Shown here: in pieces, positions 18,842 through 29,954 of the stretch
Numbering within the stretch: position 1 is the stretch's first letter
Layout of the letters: each line of letters starts with the position of its first letter
NCBI RefSeq assembly: GCF_000069185.1
Contig: NC_010397.1
Location: 558,001-622,000, forward strand
Direction of reading: 5' to 3'
DNA length: 64,000 bases
DNA from: Mycobacteroides abscessus ATCC 19977
GTDB lineage: Bacteria; Actinomycetota; Actinomycetes; Mycobacteriales; Mycobacteriaceae
Notes under the pieces: generated by a model
Told to the model about the DNA's origin: nothing
The model's database searches: none
The model's input: the letters and a program-made list of their open reading frames with translations, nothing else
Program-made: the position numbers and the translations under genes

Positions 18842-21376
18842 TCAGGACAGCAGGGCGGCGCAGCGCAGCAGCCCGATATGGCTGTAGGCCTGGGGGTGGT
18901 TACCCAGCGAGCGCTCGGCCACCGGGTCGTACTCCTCCGACAGCAGACCGGTGGGGCCGGTGGCCTTGACCAGCTGATCGAAGAGCAGCTCGGCCTGCGA
19001 TCGCGCACCGATGAGCAGATAGGCCTCGACCAGCCAGGCCGCGCACAAATGGAATCCGCCTTCGCCTCCGGGTAGGCAGTCATCGCGGTGGTAGCGGTAG
19101 ACCGTCGCACCACTGCGCAGTTCTGCCTCGGTGGCGATGACCGTCGCGGTGAATCGAGGATCGGTGGGGTCGATCAGCCCGGATAGGCCGATGTACAGGG
19201 TTGCGGCGTCCAGATCGGTGCCGTCGTAGGCGGCGGTGTAGGAGTTGACCGACTCGTTCCAGCCCTTCTCGATGACCTCGGCGGCGATTTCATCGCGCAG
19301 CGCCGCCCACGATGACGGGGCCGCACGCTCGAACTCCTCGGCCAACTTCACGGCACGGTCCACCGTTACCCAGCACATCACCTTGGAGTAGACGTGGTGG
19401 CGCGGATTCCCGCGGATTTCCCAGATGCCGTGATCGGGCTCGTACCATCGGCGTTCGACGGCAAGAACCATGTCGGACACCAGGTTCCAGTCGGCATCGG
19501 TCAGCGGATCGGAATGCCCGAGATGCTTGCGGGCGTGGCTCAGATCGTGGATCAGTTCCACCACGGGGCCGAATACATCCAGCTGCACTTGCGAATTGGC
19601 GGCGTTGCCGACACGAACCGGTCGCGAGCCCGCATACCCCGGCAGTGAGTCGATCACCGCCTCTGGAGGCAGCGCCGTGCCGGCCAGTGTGTAGAGCGGG
19701 TGCAGACGGTCGGGTCCTGGCAGATGCTCTAGTACCCTGTGTAGCCAACCCAGCAGGCCCTCTGCCTCGCTCAGGGATCCCAATGCGACCAGCGCCGACG
19801 CGGTCATCGACGCATCGCGCAGCCAGCAGTACCGGTAGTCCCAGTTACGGATTCCGCCGATGTCTTCCGGAAGTGAGGTGGTGGCCGCGGCCAGGATCGC
19901 GCCCGACTCGGCATGCACCAGGCCCCGCAACGTCAGTGCCGACCGCTTCATCAGGCCCGGCTTGCGTTCGGGCAGCGTCAGGGTCTGTGCCCAATCGCGC
20001 CAATATGACTCGGCCCGTTCCCGCAGCTCGGGCTCAGATGTGGGATTCTCACCGAGGTCTTCTGTGCCACAACGTAGCTCGAGAATGATGGGCCCGTTGG
20101 CGGGGCTGATGGTCGCGGTCGCGGTCTGGTCGTCGGCCCCGATCGTCCAGGTGACGCCGGGCGCTCGCAGCACAATCGGATCGTTGGTGCCCAGTACTCG
20201 CAGGCCGTCGGCCTCGGCCACCAGCTGTACCGGGGCCTGGCCGAATTCCGGACGCGGCGCGAAGGTCACCACCGCATCGGCCTCGCCGGTGACGACCCGA
20301 ATGAGGTCGGTGCGTCCGGGAACCTCGTCATGGGCCAGGTAGTCGGTTACTTGCAGACTGGCCCAACGTGTTTCGACGGTCATTGTGCTGTCGATGTATT
20401 TCTGGCCCAGCGGTAGCGCGGATCGCGCGGGGCCAATCGTGAAGTGTCCTGCCTCGGGCCCGCCGAGTAGATGGGCGAACACCGCCGCAGAATCCGGTTC
20501 GGGGTGACACATCCAGGTGACATCGCCGGTGGGCGTCACCAGTGCGATGGTGCGCGAATTGGCGAGCATGGTGAGACGTTCGATGGGGGTGGCATGTCCG
20601 CCGAGCAGCCACGTGCGTCGCTCCTCGAGCAGGAAAGCCAGTGCTGTGCCCACCGATTCTGTGTCCGGGATGCGATAGCCGGCGAGTGTTTCGCCATCCC
20701 CCACCTTGACGCCCACATCGGGGCCGTGCAGCCGCTTGAAGGCCTTTTCGTCGGTGACGTCGTCGCCGAAGAACACCGCGGCGGTCGCACCCTCCTGATG
20801 GCGCAGGATGTCGAGGGCCTGGCCCTTATCCGTGGGGATGACGGCGAACTCGAGAACCTTCTTGCCCTCGGTGACCTGCGCGCCCCAGCCGTTTGCGACG
20901 GAGAGTGCCTGTCTCAAGGCGGCGTCGGCGTCCTCCTCGGATGCGTTGCGCACGTGGAGCGCGACACTGGCCGGTTTCAGTTCGATGGCCACCCCGGGAT
21001 ATTCGGCGGCGATGGCCGACAGCTTGGTGGCGATGGTCTTCAACAGCGCCTTGGCGTCGCCGTCGATGGCGTGCACGAAGCCGGCGTCGAACTCCGAGCC
21101 GTGACTGCCGACCAGATGCACCTCGGACGGCAGTCGCGACAGGGTCGCCAGATCGCGCAGCGCACGTCCGGAGATCAGCGCGGAGGTCGTCGACGGTAGC
21201 CCTGCCAAAGCGCGCAGGGCCGTGGTCGATTCGGGATGCGGGCGCGCATGGTCCGGGTTGTTGACCAGCGGGGCGATGGTTCCGTCATAGTCGGAGGCCA
21301 CCAGCAGTCGGGGTGTACGGGCGACCTCGGAAAGAGCCCGGCGCAGCTCCACGGGCAGATCTTGGGCACTCACCAC
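18842..21376 (-). CDS. Two-domain protein: OtsB-like trehalose-phosphatase + GH15 glycosidase
   Basis: 844 aa. Residues about 1-255 are a HAD-superfamily trehalose-6-phosphate phosphatase-like domain (nucleophile motif ASDYDGTIAP, then GSHGSEF, and FFGDDVTDEKAF). Residues about 265-844 are a glycoside hydrolase family 15 domain (IALVTPTGDVTW, GGIRNWDYRYCWLRDAS, and a C-terminal SEEYDPVAERSLGNHPQAYSHIG). GH15 members in mycobacteria include trehalases, so one chain could dephosphorylate trehalose-6-P and cleave trehalose; this is inference. It is distinct from Rv2006, where OtsB is fused to a GH65 domain. Start is GTG 21376 or GTG 21373. Confidence 0.85.
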   Translation of the reverse strand: MVSAQDLPVELRRALSEVARTPRLLVASDYDGTIAPLVNNPDHARPHPESTTALRALAGLPSTTSALISGRALRDLATLSRLPSEVHLVGSHGSEFDAGFVHAIDGDAKALLKTIATKLSAIAAEYPGVAIELKPASVALHVRNASEEDADAALRQALSVANGWGAQVTEGKKVLEFAVIPTDKGQALDILRHQEGATAAVFFGDDVTDEKAFKRLHGPDVGVKVGDGETLAGYRIPDTESVGTALAFLLEERRTWLLGGHATPIERLTMLANSRTIALVTPTGDVTWMCHPEPDSAAVFAHLLGGPEAGHFTIGPARSALPLGQKYIDSTMTVETRWASLQVTDYLAHDEVPGRTDLIRVVTGEADAVVTFAPRPEFGQAPVQLVAEADGLRVLGTNDPIVLRAPGVTWTIGADDQTATATISPANGPIILELRCGTEDLGENPTSEPELRERAESYWRDWAQTLTLPERKPGLMKRSALTLRGLVHAESGAILAAATTSLPEDIGGIRNWDYRYCWLRDASMTASALVALGSLSEAEGLLGWLHRVLEHLPGPDRLHPLYTLAGTALPPEAVIDSLPGYAGSRPVRVGNAANSQVQLDVFGPVVELIHDLSHARKHLGHSDPLTDADWNLVSDMVLAVERRWYEPDHGIWEIRGNPRHHVYSKVMCWVTVDRAVKLAEEFERAAPSSWAALRDEIAAEVIEKGWNESVNSYTAAYDGTDLDAATLYIGLSGLIDPTDPRFTATVIATEAELRSGATVYRYHRDDCLPGGEGGFHLCAAWLVEAYLLIGARSQAELLFDQLVKATGPTGLLSEEYDPVAERSLGNHPQAYSHIGLLRCAALLS

Positions 21377-21432
21377 GGGTCCCGAGTCTACGTCCGCTAC
21401 CTGCGCGGGGCAGTTTGGCCAAGCGCCGTGGT

Positions 21433-22110
21433 TTAGGTGATGCCGAGCAGCAAGCGGACGGTGCGATCCAGCCGGTGGCTCACGTCGGTTGCGGATGCTC
21501 GCCGCGTCAACCAGGCAATCATGTTGGAGGTCCAGACGTCTGAGATGACGCGAGCAATGTGGAATTGCGCGTCGGTCGGATCGTCCTCGCCGGCCATCGC
21601 TCGCGCGAAGATGCCGTCCATCAACCGGCCCACGTGATCAACCTCACCGGCGGCGGAAGCGTCGGCGAACACCAGGGCGCGTGTCATCGCCTCGGTGAGC
21701 AACGGATTGCGCTGCATGTTGCGGTTCAGCCGGGTGATGGCCGCGTGCAGCCGTTCGTACGGCGTGCCGCCGCTGACCGCGTTGCGATCGGATTTGGCGT
21801 CGATCTGTTCGAACTCGCGCTCCAGTGCCGACACCAGCAGGTGCACCTTGGAAGGGAAATACCGGTACAGGGTGCCGACGGCGACGTCGGCTCGTTCGGC
21901 GACGGTGCGCATCTGTACCGCTTCGTAGCCGCCCTTGGAGGCGATGGCCAAGGTGGCGTCCAGGATGCGCTTGCGACGCTCGCGTTGAGCGCTCGAACCG
22001 AGATCGTCGTCGGACAGTGCGGAGACGGCGGCTGGCTGGCTTGTCGCGTCGGTGTCGCCGTCACCTGACTGCGCGGCTTCCGATGCGCTAGATGTCCGAG
22101 GCGTTGCCAT
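21433..22110 (-). CDS. kstR: TetR-family repressor of cholesterol catabolism KstR
   Basis: 225-aa TetR regulator matching Rv3574. The N-terminal HTH (RILDATLAIASKGGYEAVQMRTVAERADVAVGTLYRYFPSK) and the ligand-binding half (RNPLLTEAMTRALVFADASAA) are KstR-like throughout. KstR releases DNA on binding 3-oxo-cholestenoyl-CoA-type thioesters and controls uptake, side-chain and ring A/B genes. It carries an N-terminal extension of about 40 mostly polar residues. It is divergent from fadE34 across a KstR operator, so it probably represses itself. Confidence 0.95.
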   Translation of the reverse strand: MATPRTSSASEAAQSGDGDTDATSQPAAVSALSDDDLGSSAQRERRKRILDATLAIASKGGYEAVQMRTVAERADVAVGTLYRYFPSKVHLLVSALEREFEQIDAKSDRNAVSGGTPYERLHAAITRLNRNMQRNPLLTEAMTRALVFADASAAGEVDHVGRLMDGIFARAMAGEDDPTDAQFHIARVISDVWTSNMIAWLTRRASATDVSHRLDRTVRLLLGIT

Positions 22111-22268
22111 GCGTCTGTACTCCCTGCCGTCGATCTCGCGTATGCACGCGATGGTTTCAGCGCACGACTATACGGATGCCTATCGGCCGAATCAGGTCTC
22201 CCTGGCTCGTTGGTAGCGCTCTGTACAGCCTGAATGCGTTCCTACTACACTGAACCCAACCACGATAT

Positions 22269-22282
22269 TAGAACACGTTCTA
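22269..22282. promoter_or_regulatory. KstR operator between kstR and fadE34
   Basis: TAGAACACGTTCTA is a perfect 14-bp palindrome and a full match to the KstR pattern TnnAACnnGTTnnA. It lies 35 bases before fadE34 and 159 bases before kstR in the shared gap. Confidence 0.9.
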
Positions 22283-22317
22283 GTCTGATTTGTGCTGAAA
22301 AATAGCAGGAGGAAACT

Positions 22318-24465
22318 GTGTCGGTACCGTCCGGTCTTCGCGCGAGCGGCTCATCCGAAGTCCAGGAAGCCGCGCGGGATGCCGTCCGTCAGTGGGCCAG
22401 GAGTGCGGCGGTCATCGAGTCGGTCCGGAAGATGGAATCCGAGCCTGATGGATGGGGTCCCGCGTACGTAGGGCTGGCTGAACTGGGCATTTTCGGTGTC
22501 GCCGTACCGGAGGCCGCGGGCGGATCGGGTGCCGGATTCGACGACATGATCGCGATGGTCGACGAGGCCGCCGCGTCATTGGTGCCCGGCCCTGTTGCCA
22601 CCAGCGCATTGGTGGCGGTGGTGCTCGCCGCCGATGGGCACGAGGAATTGGTCCCACCGCTGGCGGCCGGGGAGCGCACGGCGGGACTGGCGCTGACCGG
22701 GAACCTGGCCATTGCCGATGGGCTGGCTTCGGGCGTGTTGCCGGCCGTGTTGGGCGGTACGGCTGACGGGGTCTTGCTGGCCCCGGTGCCCGACGGCTGG
22801 GTGCTGGTGGACTGTGCCGAGGCGGGCGTCGCGGTCGAGGCCAAGAAGGCGACCGACTTCTCGCGTCCCTGGGTCACGGTCACACTGCATGGCGCGGCGG
22901 TGCGACCGGTGGGCCTGCCCGCCGCGGTGATCGCCGATCTGTCGGTGGTCACGCTCTCGGCCGAGGCGGTGGGTGTGGCGCGGTGGGCGCTGCAGACCGC
23001 TGTCGAGTACGCCAAGGTGCGCGAGCAGTTCGGTAAGCAGATCGGCAGTTTCCAGGCCATCAAGCACATGTGCGCGGAAATGTTGTGCCGTGTCGAACAG
23101 GCCGATGTCGCCGTCTGGGACGCCGCTGGTTGCGCGCAGGACGTCCTCGCGAACAAGGGTGATTCCCAACAGCTTTCGCTGGCCGCGGCCGTTGCGGCGG
23201 CGGTGGCTGTCGATGCCGCGGTGGCCAACACCAAGGACTGTATCCAGATTCTCGGTGGTATCGGGTTCACCTGGGAACACGACGCCCATCTGTATCTGCG
23301 GCGGGCATATGCCCTGCAGTCCTTCGTGGGCAAGCCGGCGGTATGGCGGCGCAAGGCCGCCGCATTGACCATCGGTGGTATCCGCCGGTCACTGACGATC
23401 GACCTCGGCGAGGTGGAGAGCCAGCGCGCGGAGGTCGCCGGGCAGGTCGCAGAAATCGCCTCGGCGCCAAAGGCTGAGCATCAGGTTCGGCTGGCCGAGG
23501 CGGGTTTCTTGGCGCCGCACTGGCCGGCGCCCTATGGGCTTGGCGCGGGCGCGGCGCAGCAGCTGCTCATCGATCAGGAGCTGCATGCCGCCGGCGTCAA
23601 CCGTCCTGATCTGGTCATCGGCTGGTGGGCGGCTCCTACGATCCTTGAGCACGGAACACCGGAGCAGATAGCGCAATTCGTCGCACCCACGCTGCGCGGT
23701 GAGATCGAGTGGTGCCAGCTGTTCTCCGAGCCCGGCGCCGGTAGTGACCTTGCGGCTTTGCGTACCAAGGCAACCCGGGTCGATGGTGGCTGGAAGCTCG
23801 ATGGGCAGAAGGTCTGGAACTCCAAGGCGCAGATAGCAGACTGGGCCATCTGTCTGGCCCGCACCAATCCCGATGTCCCCAAGCACAAGGGCATCACGTA
23901 CTTCCTACTGGACATGAAGACGCCGGGGATCACCGTGCGGCCACTGCGCGAGATCACCGGCGAGGAGATGTTCAACGAGGTCTTCCTTGACGGTGTCATC
24001 GTTCCGGACGAGAACGTAGTCGGCTCTGTTGACGACGGCTGGCGCCTGGCCCGTACTACTTTGGCCAATGAGCGGGTGGCGATGGCCGGTGGCGGCACAT
24101 TGGATGAGGCCATGGAGTCGCTGCTGGCGCTCATTGGCGATACCGAATTGGATGCGGCGCAATTGGATACGCTCGGTGCTTTCGTATGCTCGGCGCAGAC
24201 GGGCGCGCTGCTGGATCTGCGCACCGCGCTACGCGCCATCGGCGGCCAGGACCCCGGCGCGGCCTCCAGTGTGCGCAAGCTCGTCGGTGTGAGACATCGC
24301 CAAGGGCTCTCCGAGCACATCTTGGATTACGTGGACACCCACGGTGCGGTGGAATCGCGTGAGATGTGGCTGTTCATGCGGGACCGGTGCTTGTCCATCG
24401 CCGGAGGCACCACCCAGATCCTGCTCAGCGTGGCGGGTGAGCGGCTACTCGGCTTGCCGCGCTAG
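22318..24465 (+). CDS. fadE34: Double-length acyl-CoA dehydrogenase FadE34 (ChsE3)
   Basis: 715 aa, about twice the normal acyl-CoA dehydrogenase length, because two dehydrogenase halves are fused (the second starts near residue 365). The second half has FAD/substrate motifs EWCQLFSEPGAGSDLAALRTKA and a C-terminal AGGTTQILLSVAGERLLGLPR. The M. tuberculosis orthologue Rv3573c acts on the C5 side-chain acyl-CoA of steroids. GTG 22318 has an excellent ribosome site (AGGAGG, 5-6 bases). Transcribed divergently from kstR through a KstR operator. Confidence 0.93.
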   Translation: MSVPSGLRASGSSEVQEAARDAVRQWARSAAVIESVRKMESEPDGWGPAYVGLAELGIFGVAVPEAAGGSGAGFDDMIAMVDEAAASLVPGPVATSALVAVVLAADGHEELVPPLAAGERTAGLALTGNLAIADGLASGVLPAVLGGTADGVLLAPVPDGWVLVDCAEAGVAVEAKKATDFSRPWVTVTLHGAAVRPVGLPAAVIADLSVVTLSAEAVGVARWALQTAVEYAKVREQFGKQIGSFQAIKHMCAEMLCRVEQADVAVWDAAGCAQDVLANKGDSQQLSLAAAVAAAVAVDAAVANTKDCIQILGGIGFTWEHDAHLYLRRAYALQSFVGKPAVWRRKAAALTIGGIRRSLTIDLGEVESQRAEVAGQVAEIASAPKAEHQVRLAEAGFLAPHWPAPYGLGAGAAQQLLIDQELHAAGVNRPDLVIGWWAAPTILEHGTPEQIAQFVAPTLRGEIEWCQLFSEPGAGSDLAALRTKATRVDGGWKLDGQKVWNSKAQIADWAICLARTNPDVPKHKGITYFLLDMKTPGITVRPLREITGEEMFNEVFLDGVIVPDENVVGSVDDGWRLARTTLANERVAMAGGGTLDEAMESLLALIGDTELDAAQLDTLGAFVCSAQTGALLDLRTALRAIGGQDPGAASSVRKLVGVRHRQGLSEHILDYVDTHGAVESREMWLFMRDRCLSIAGGTTQILLSVAGERLLGLPR

Positions 24466-24744
24466 CCGCGACCACTTGTCGGTTCGGGCGCGCATACGGT
24501 GTTGGGTGCTTCGCGGCAACGCCCCGGGACTGTAGAGTCCGCGCCCGCGCCGTCGGACGCGGTCGAGTTTGACGTCGGTGCGCAGGGTGTCCGAAACCGT
24601 CTTCGACGGCCGCCCGTCTAGGTCAAATCCAATGTCGGCCAACATGGTGACGAGCTCGGACACCGTGGTGAGCCCATGACGGTGGATATGCAGTACCAGC
24701 AGATAGCGTAGATCGGTGCGTAGCGAGCGTGTGCCGGCAGCCAT
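24445..24744 (-). CDS. Small putative winged-helix DNA-binding protein
   Basis: 99 aa, unrecognised family. The core (LRYLLVLHIHRHGLTTVSELVTML, then GRPSKTVSDTLRTDVKLDRV and the wing-like RRRGRGLYSPG) looks like a compact winged helix-turn-helix with a basic C-terminus. Its 3' end overlaps fadE34 by 21 bases in the opposite direction. No strong ribosome site precedes ATG 24744. A 22-bp inverted repeat with three 11-bp direct repeats lies just upstream and may be its operator. The residue pattern reads like a real protein; function is unknown. Confidence 0.55.
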   Translation of the reverse strand: MAAGTRSLRTDLRYLLVLHIHRHGLTTVSELVTMLADIGFDLDGRPSKTVSDTLRTDVKLDRVRRRGRGLYSPGALPRSTQHRMRARTDKWSRLARQAE

Positions 24745-24818
24745 GTAGGCACGATCTCAAAGAGCACCGACACAGGGCGCCGACGGATCTCGGTGGCCTG
24801 GGGGCCACATACTGTTGA

Positions 24819-24936
24819 TGCCCGCCTCTATGCGACAACCTGGTATCCGACTTGTACCCGACTTGTATCCGACTACGTGCGAATCAACCCGCATCACAGC
24901 CATGGCGGGCCGATGGTTGTCGCATAGAGGCGGGCA
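24819..24936. repeat. 22-bp perfect inverted repeat enclosing three 11-bp direct repeats
   Basis: Arms 24819-24840 and 24915-24936 are perfect inverse complements (core CCCGCCTCTATGCGACAACC) separated by 74 bases. Inside, GTATCCGACTT-type units are repeated three times head to tail at 24843-24853, 24854-24864 and 24865-24875. The element lies in the 216-bp gap between the putative winged-helix gene and the Rv3572-like gene. No target-site duplication is visible. It could be an operator array, a structured RNA or a small MITE-like element. Confidence 0.8.
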
Positions 24937-24960
24937 GTCCCTACATGCACACCGAGGCGG

Positions 24961-25506
24961 CTAACTGAAACGTGCCACCGCGCAGGCGTCGGGCGAAATC
25001 ACGTAACGGCCATCGAAATTGGCCTCGATCCGACTGCAGACGATGTAGTCGGCGTCGAGCTTGGGCTGTCCGGTGGCCCAGTCGGTGGGCTGCGTGGTCC
25101 CGGAGATCTGGAAGCGCTCGGGCGTACCACCGCCGATGTAGACGGTCGTCAGGGTCCAGGTACTGCCGCCGTTGTGCTCGACGGTGTTGGGGTTGTCGGC
25201 CCACTGCACCCAGAGGTAGTTCAGCCGGTCGGACGTGCGCAGCTCCGTAGTCTGCCTCGCCCACAGGTCGCCGGGAAAGCCCTCGATTCCGTTGGGGCCG
25301 CGCAGATTGACGGTGGCGGTGTAATAGCACTGTCGTTCGGCCTTACGGCAGTCCGCGGTCGCGTGGACCTCGAGCTGACGAGCGTCGTCCACAGGCGTGC
25401 TGACGTCGGCCGTTTTGACCTCCGCATGAGCCGTCGCGGGAGCGGTCAGGGTGGCGGCGGCGATCACGGCGACGGTGCAGATGACGCGGGCCAAGGGGTC
25501 TCTCAC
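24961..25506 (-). CDS. Secreted Rv3572-like protein
   Basis: 181 aa, exported protein of unknown function in the position of Rv3572 next to kshB. A signal peptide (ICTVAVIAAATLTAPATAHA) is followed by a beta-rich domain with four cysteines (ADCRKAERQCYYT, VCSRIE, DACAVARF), probably two disulfides. GTG 25506 overlaps the kshB TGA (GTGA), so the two genes are translationally coupled and share KstR control. Confidence 0.75.
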   Translation of the reverse strand: MRDPLARVICTVAVIAAATLTAPATAHAEVKTADVSTPVDDARQLEVHATADCRKAERQCYYTATVNLRGPNGIEGFPGDLWARQTTELRTSDRLNYLWVQWADNPNTVEHNGGSTWTLTTVYIGGGTPERFQISGTTQPTDWATGQPKLDADYIVCSRIEANFDGRYVISPDACAVARFS

Positions 25507-26555
25507 TCGTCGAAGGTTACGTTGACATCGTCGGTTTCCGGAACTGCCTGACACGCCAGGATGTAGCCATCGTCGATGTCGTTCTGGGACAACGCGTCGT
25601 TGACCAGCATGCGGACCTTGCCGTCCTTGAGGACGCAGGCGCAGGTCATGCAGTGGCCTTCACGGCAGGAGAACGGCGCGTCCAGGCCCTTGGCGAGTAA
25701 CACGTCGAGTAGCACGGTGCTGCGTGGCCAACTGACCTCGTGGGTCTCCCCGTCCAGTTCCACGGTCGCGGTCGCCGGTGGTTCGTCGTCGTCCGAGGGC
25801 TCGGCGAGCACGACCTCTGCGAACGGGTCGCTTTCCAGGGAGCGGAAAACCTCGATATGCACGCGATCGTGCGGCATGCCATTGCCCTTGAGAGCGGCCT
25901 CCGAGGCATCCATGAATGGTCCGGGGCCGCAGATGAAGGCCTCATGTTCGGCGAAGGGTGCGGTCAGCGTGGCCAGTTGCTGCTGCGAGGGCAGCCCCTG
26001 CACCGATTCGAGCCAATGGATGACGGTCAGCCGATCCGGGTATTTGGCCGCCAGCTCGCGCAGTGCCGCCCCGAAGATCACCGACTGCTCATCGCGATTG
26101 GCGTAGATGAGCACGACCTTGCCGCTGCCCTGCGAGAGCGCGGACTTGCAGATCGCCATCATCGGGGTGACGCCGCTGCCGCCGGCCAGCAGCAGGAAGT
26201 CGTTGTCCAGCTGTTTGGGAACGAAAACCCCGGACGGTGCCAGCACATGCATGTGCATGCCGGCATGGGCGTTGTCGCAGATCCAGTTGGACCCGTAGCC
26301 GTCGGCGGTGCGTTTGACCGTGACGGCCAACCGATCGTCCAGATGCGGAGAGCTGGACAGCGAGTAACAGCGCGCCACCGATCCGGTGCGGTCGGAAGGA
26401 ATGCGCAGCGTGAGGTACTGGCCGGGGGCGTACGCGAATTTATCGGCCGCCCCGTCGGGAATCTCGAAGACCAGCGACCGGGAGTCGGCGGTCTCTTCGA
26501 TGACCTCGGCGATTCGAACCTCCAGGACGTGCTTCCCGAGCGGAACGTCCGTCAC
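25503..26555 (-). CDS. kshB: 3-ketosteroid 9-alpha-hydroxylase reductase KshB
   Basis: 350-aa reductase passing electrons from NAD(P)H to the oxygenase KshA, which hydroxylates C9 and opens ring B. Domains in order: FAD-binding (RCYSLSSSP near residue 60), NAD-binding (LLAGGSGVTPMMAI near 120) and a C-terminal plant-type [2Fe-2S] ferredoxin (FSCREGHCMTCACVL and a distant cysteine in ILACQAVP). KshA is not in this window. A full KstR operator lies 40 bases upstream. The M. tuberculosis orthologue is Rv3571. Confidence 0.93.
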   Translation of the reverse strand: MTDVPLGKHVLEVRIAEVIEETADSRSLVFEIPDGAADKFAYAPGQYLTLRIPSDRTGSVARCYSLSSSPHLDDRLAVTVKRTADGYGSNWICDNAHAGMHMHVLAPSGVFVPKQLDNDFLLLAGGSGVTPMMAICKSALSQGSGKVVLIYANRDEQSVIFGAALRELAAKYPDRLTVIHWLESVQGLPSQQQLATLTAPFAEHEAFICGPGPFMDASEAALKGNGMPHDRVHIEVFRSLESDPFAEVVLAEPSDDDEPPATATVELDGETHEVSWPRSTVLLDVLLAKGLDAPFSCREGHCMTCACVLKDGKVRMLVNDALSQNDIDDGYILACQAVPETDDVNVTFDE

Positions 26556-26595
26556 GTCATTTCCTCCGTCAGTCGTCGTCAGCGATTGGCTGAAC

Positions 26596-26609
26596 TAGAA
26601 CAGGTTACA
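26596..26609. promoter_or_regulatory. KstR operator upstream of kshB
   Basis: TAGAACAGGTTACA matches TnnAACnnGTTnnA at every fixed position. It lies 40 bases before the kshB ATG. Confidence 0.8.
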
Positions 26610-26698
26610 GAATTGACCTTTGGCCCTACAACACCGTCGCCGCTTCGTTCCAGATGAGCCCGCCTTCCTGGGGTGGGAGAGGCGATGTCGACACAGAT

Positions 26699-26712
26699 CG
26701 AAACGTGTTCTA
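26699..26712. promoter_or_regulatory. KstR-like operator in the hsaA leader region
   Basis: CGAAACGTGTTCTA matches the KstR pattern except the first T, here C. It lies 120 bases before the hsaA start in the 277-bp kshB-hsaA gap, separate from the kshB site. Confidence 0.65.
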
Positions 26713-26832
26713 GTCTCAGCAGTGAACGCGCGCTGCCACCGAGGGTGTGCAGCGAGTGTCGCGAACTACTAGCCCTAGTTTGTGCCGACTGATGCTAACG
26801 ACAAGTGTCGGCGGAACGCGGAAGGATGAACA

Positions 26833-28978
<2,146 letters not shown>

Positions 28979-28992
28979 AGGTTCGCGCCGAT

Positions 28993-29574
28993 ATGTCTAC
29001 ACCGGAGATTGATCCTCGTACCTTCCGGAATGTACTGGGGCAATTCTGCACCGGTATCACCATCATCACCACGACGCATGAGGACGTGCCGGTGGGGTTT
29101 GCCTGCCAGTCTTTCGCGGCGCTGTCACTGGAGCCGCCGCTGGTGCTGTTCTGCCCGACCAAGCAATCTCGATCCTGGGCGGCCATTGCGGCGTCCGGTA
29201 AGTTCTGTGTGAATGTTCTCGCCGAGGACCAGCGTGAGGTCTCGGCCCGATTCGGATCACGAGAGCCCGATAAGTTCGCCGGAATTAACTGGCGTCCATC
29301 AGGTCTCGGTTCACCGATCATCAATGGTTCGCTGGCGCATATCGATTGCGAAGTCGCAAACGTCCACGACGGCGGGGACCACTGGGTGGTCTTCGGATCC
29401 GTCAAGGAGCTCTCAGAACGCGCGGTGATTCCGTCGGCCGAATCTGCCGCGCGTCCGCTGTTGTTCTACCGCGGGCAGTACACCGGTATCGAGCCGGACA
29501 AGAACACGCCCGCGGATTGGCGCAACGATCTGGAAGCATTCCTCACCGCGACCACCGAGGACACCTGGTTGTAA
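28993..29574 (+). CDS. hsaB: 3-HSA hydroxylase, flavin reductase component HsaB
   Basis: 193-aa NADH:flavin reductase (DIM6/NTAB family) supplying reduced flavin to HsaA. It has the typical FRNVLGQFCTGITIITT start, the flavin-binding GFACQSFAALSLEPPLV and the C-terminal LLFYRGQYTGI. ATG 28993 is 14 bases after the hsaC stop. In M. tuberculosis (Rv3567c) the next gene is nat; here it is an FmdB-like gene, so the conserved cluster ends at this point. Confidence 0.93.
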   Translation: MSTPEIDPRTFRNVLGQFCTGITIITTTHEDVPVGFACQSFAALSLEPPLVLFCPTKQSRSWAAIAASGKFCVNVLAEDQREVSARFGSREPDKFAGINWRPSGLGSPIINGSLAHIDCEVANVHDGGDHWVVFGSVKELSERAVIPSAESAARPLLFYRGQYTGIEPDKNTPADWRNDLEAFLTATTEDTWL

Positions 29575-29658
29575 CCGCGCCGTCGCTTATTACCCTGTGG
29601 GCCTGGCCAATCCGGTGTAGCGTCACATATCCAGGTGCTACCTCGGTGAGGGCGGGTC

Positions 29659-29940
29659 ATGGCGTTGTATCAGTACCGATGTACGAGCTGTGGCGATACC
29701 TCGTGCAACTTTCCGTTGGCTACCGCACCCGACGCCGTGCCCTGCCCCGGCTGCCCTGATTCAGCTCGCCGGGTTTTTGGCATCGCCGGAGTGGGCCGGG
29801 GCCCCTCGTCACGTATGGATCTACTCGACTCCACCCATCGCAGTGCCAGTGAGCCGCGCGTGGTTTCTGCGTTGCCTCGAGCGCGTCGGTCGGCCCCGGT
29901 GACGTCCAATCCCTTGCACCGCAAGTTGCCCCGCCCCTAA
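29659..29940 (+). CDS. fmdB: FmdB-type zinc-ribbon protein
   Basis: 93-aa protein with a short N-terminal zinc ribbon (YQYRCTSCGD, then VPCPGCPDSARRVFGI; two C-x2-C pairs) and a disordered Arg/Ser/Pro tail. FmdB-family proteins sit beside formamidase or acetamidase genes and are thought to regulate them; the formamidase gene starts 14 bases downstream. The GGTGAGGGCGG stretch before ATG 29659 can serve as the ribosome site. Confidence 0.8.
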   Translation: MALYQYRCTSCGDTSCNFPLATAPDAVPCPGCPDSARRVFGIAGVGRGPSSRMDLLDSTHRSASEPRVVSALPRARRSAPVTSNPLHRKLPRP

Positions 29941-29954
29941 CCGGAAGGAATGCC

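Noticed and set aside
24843..24875. Iterons of a replication origin
   Set aside because: Three 11-mers without DnaA boxes, an AT-rich region or a rep gene are not enough; the locus is chromosomal between steroid genes.
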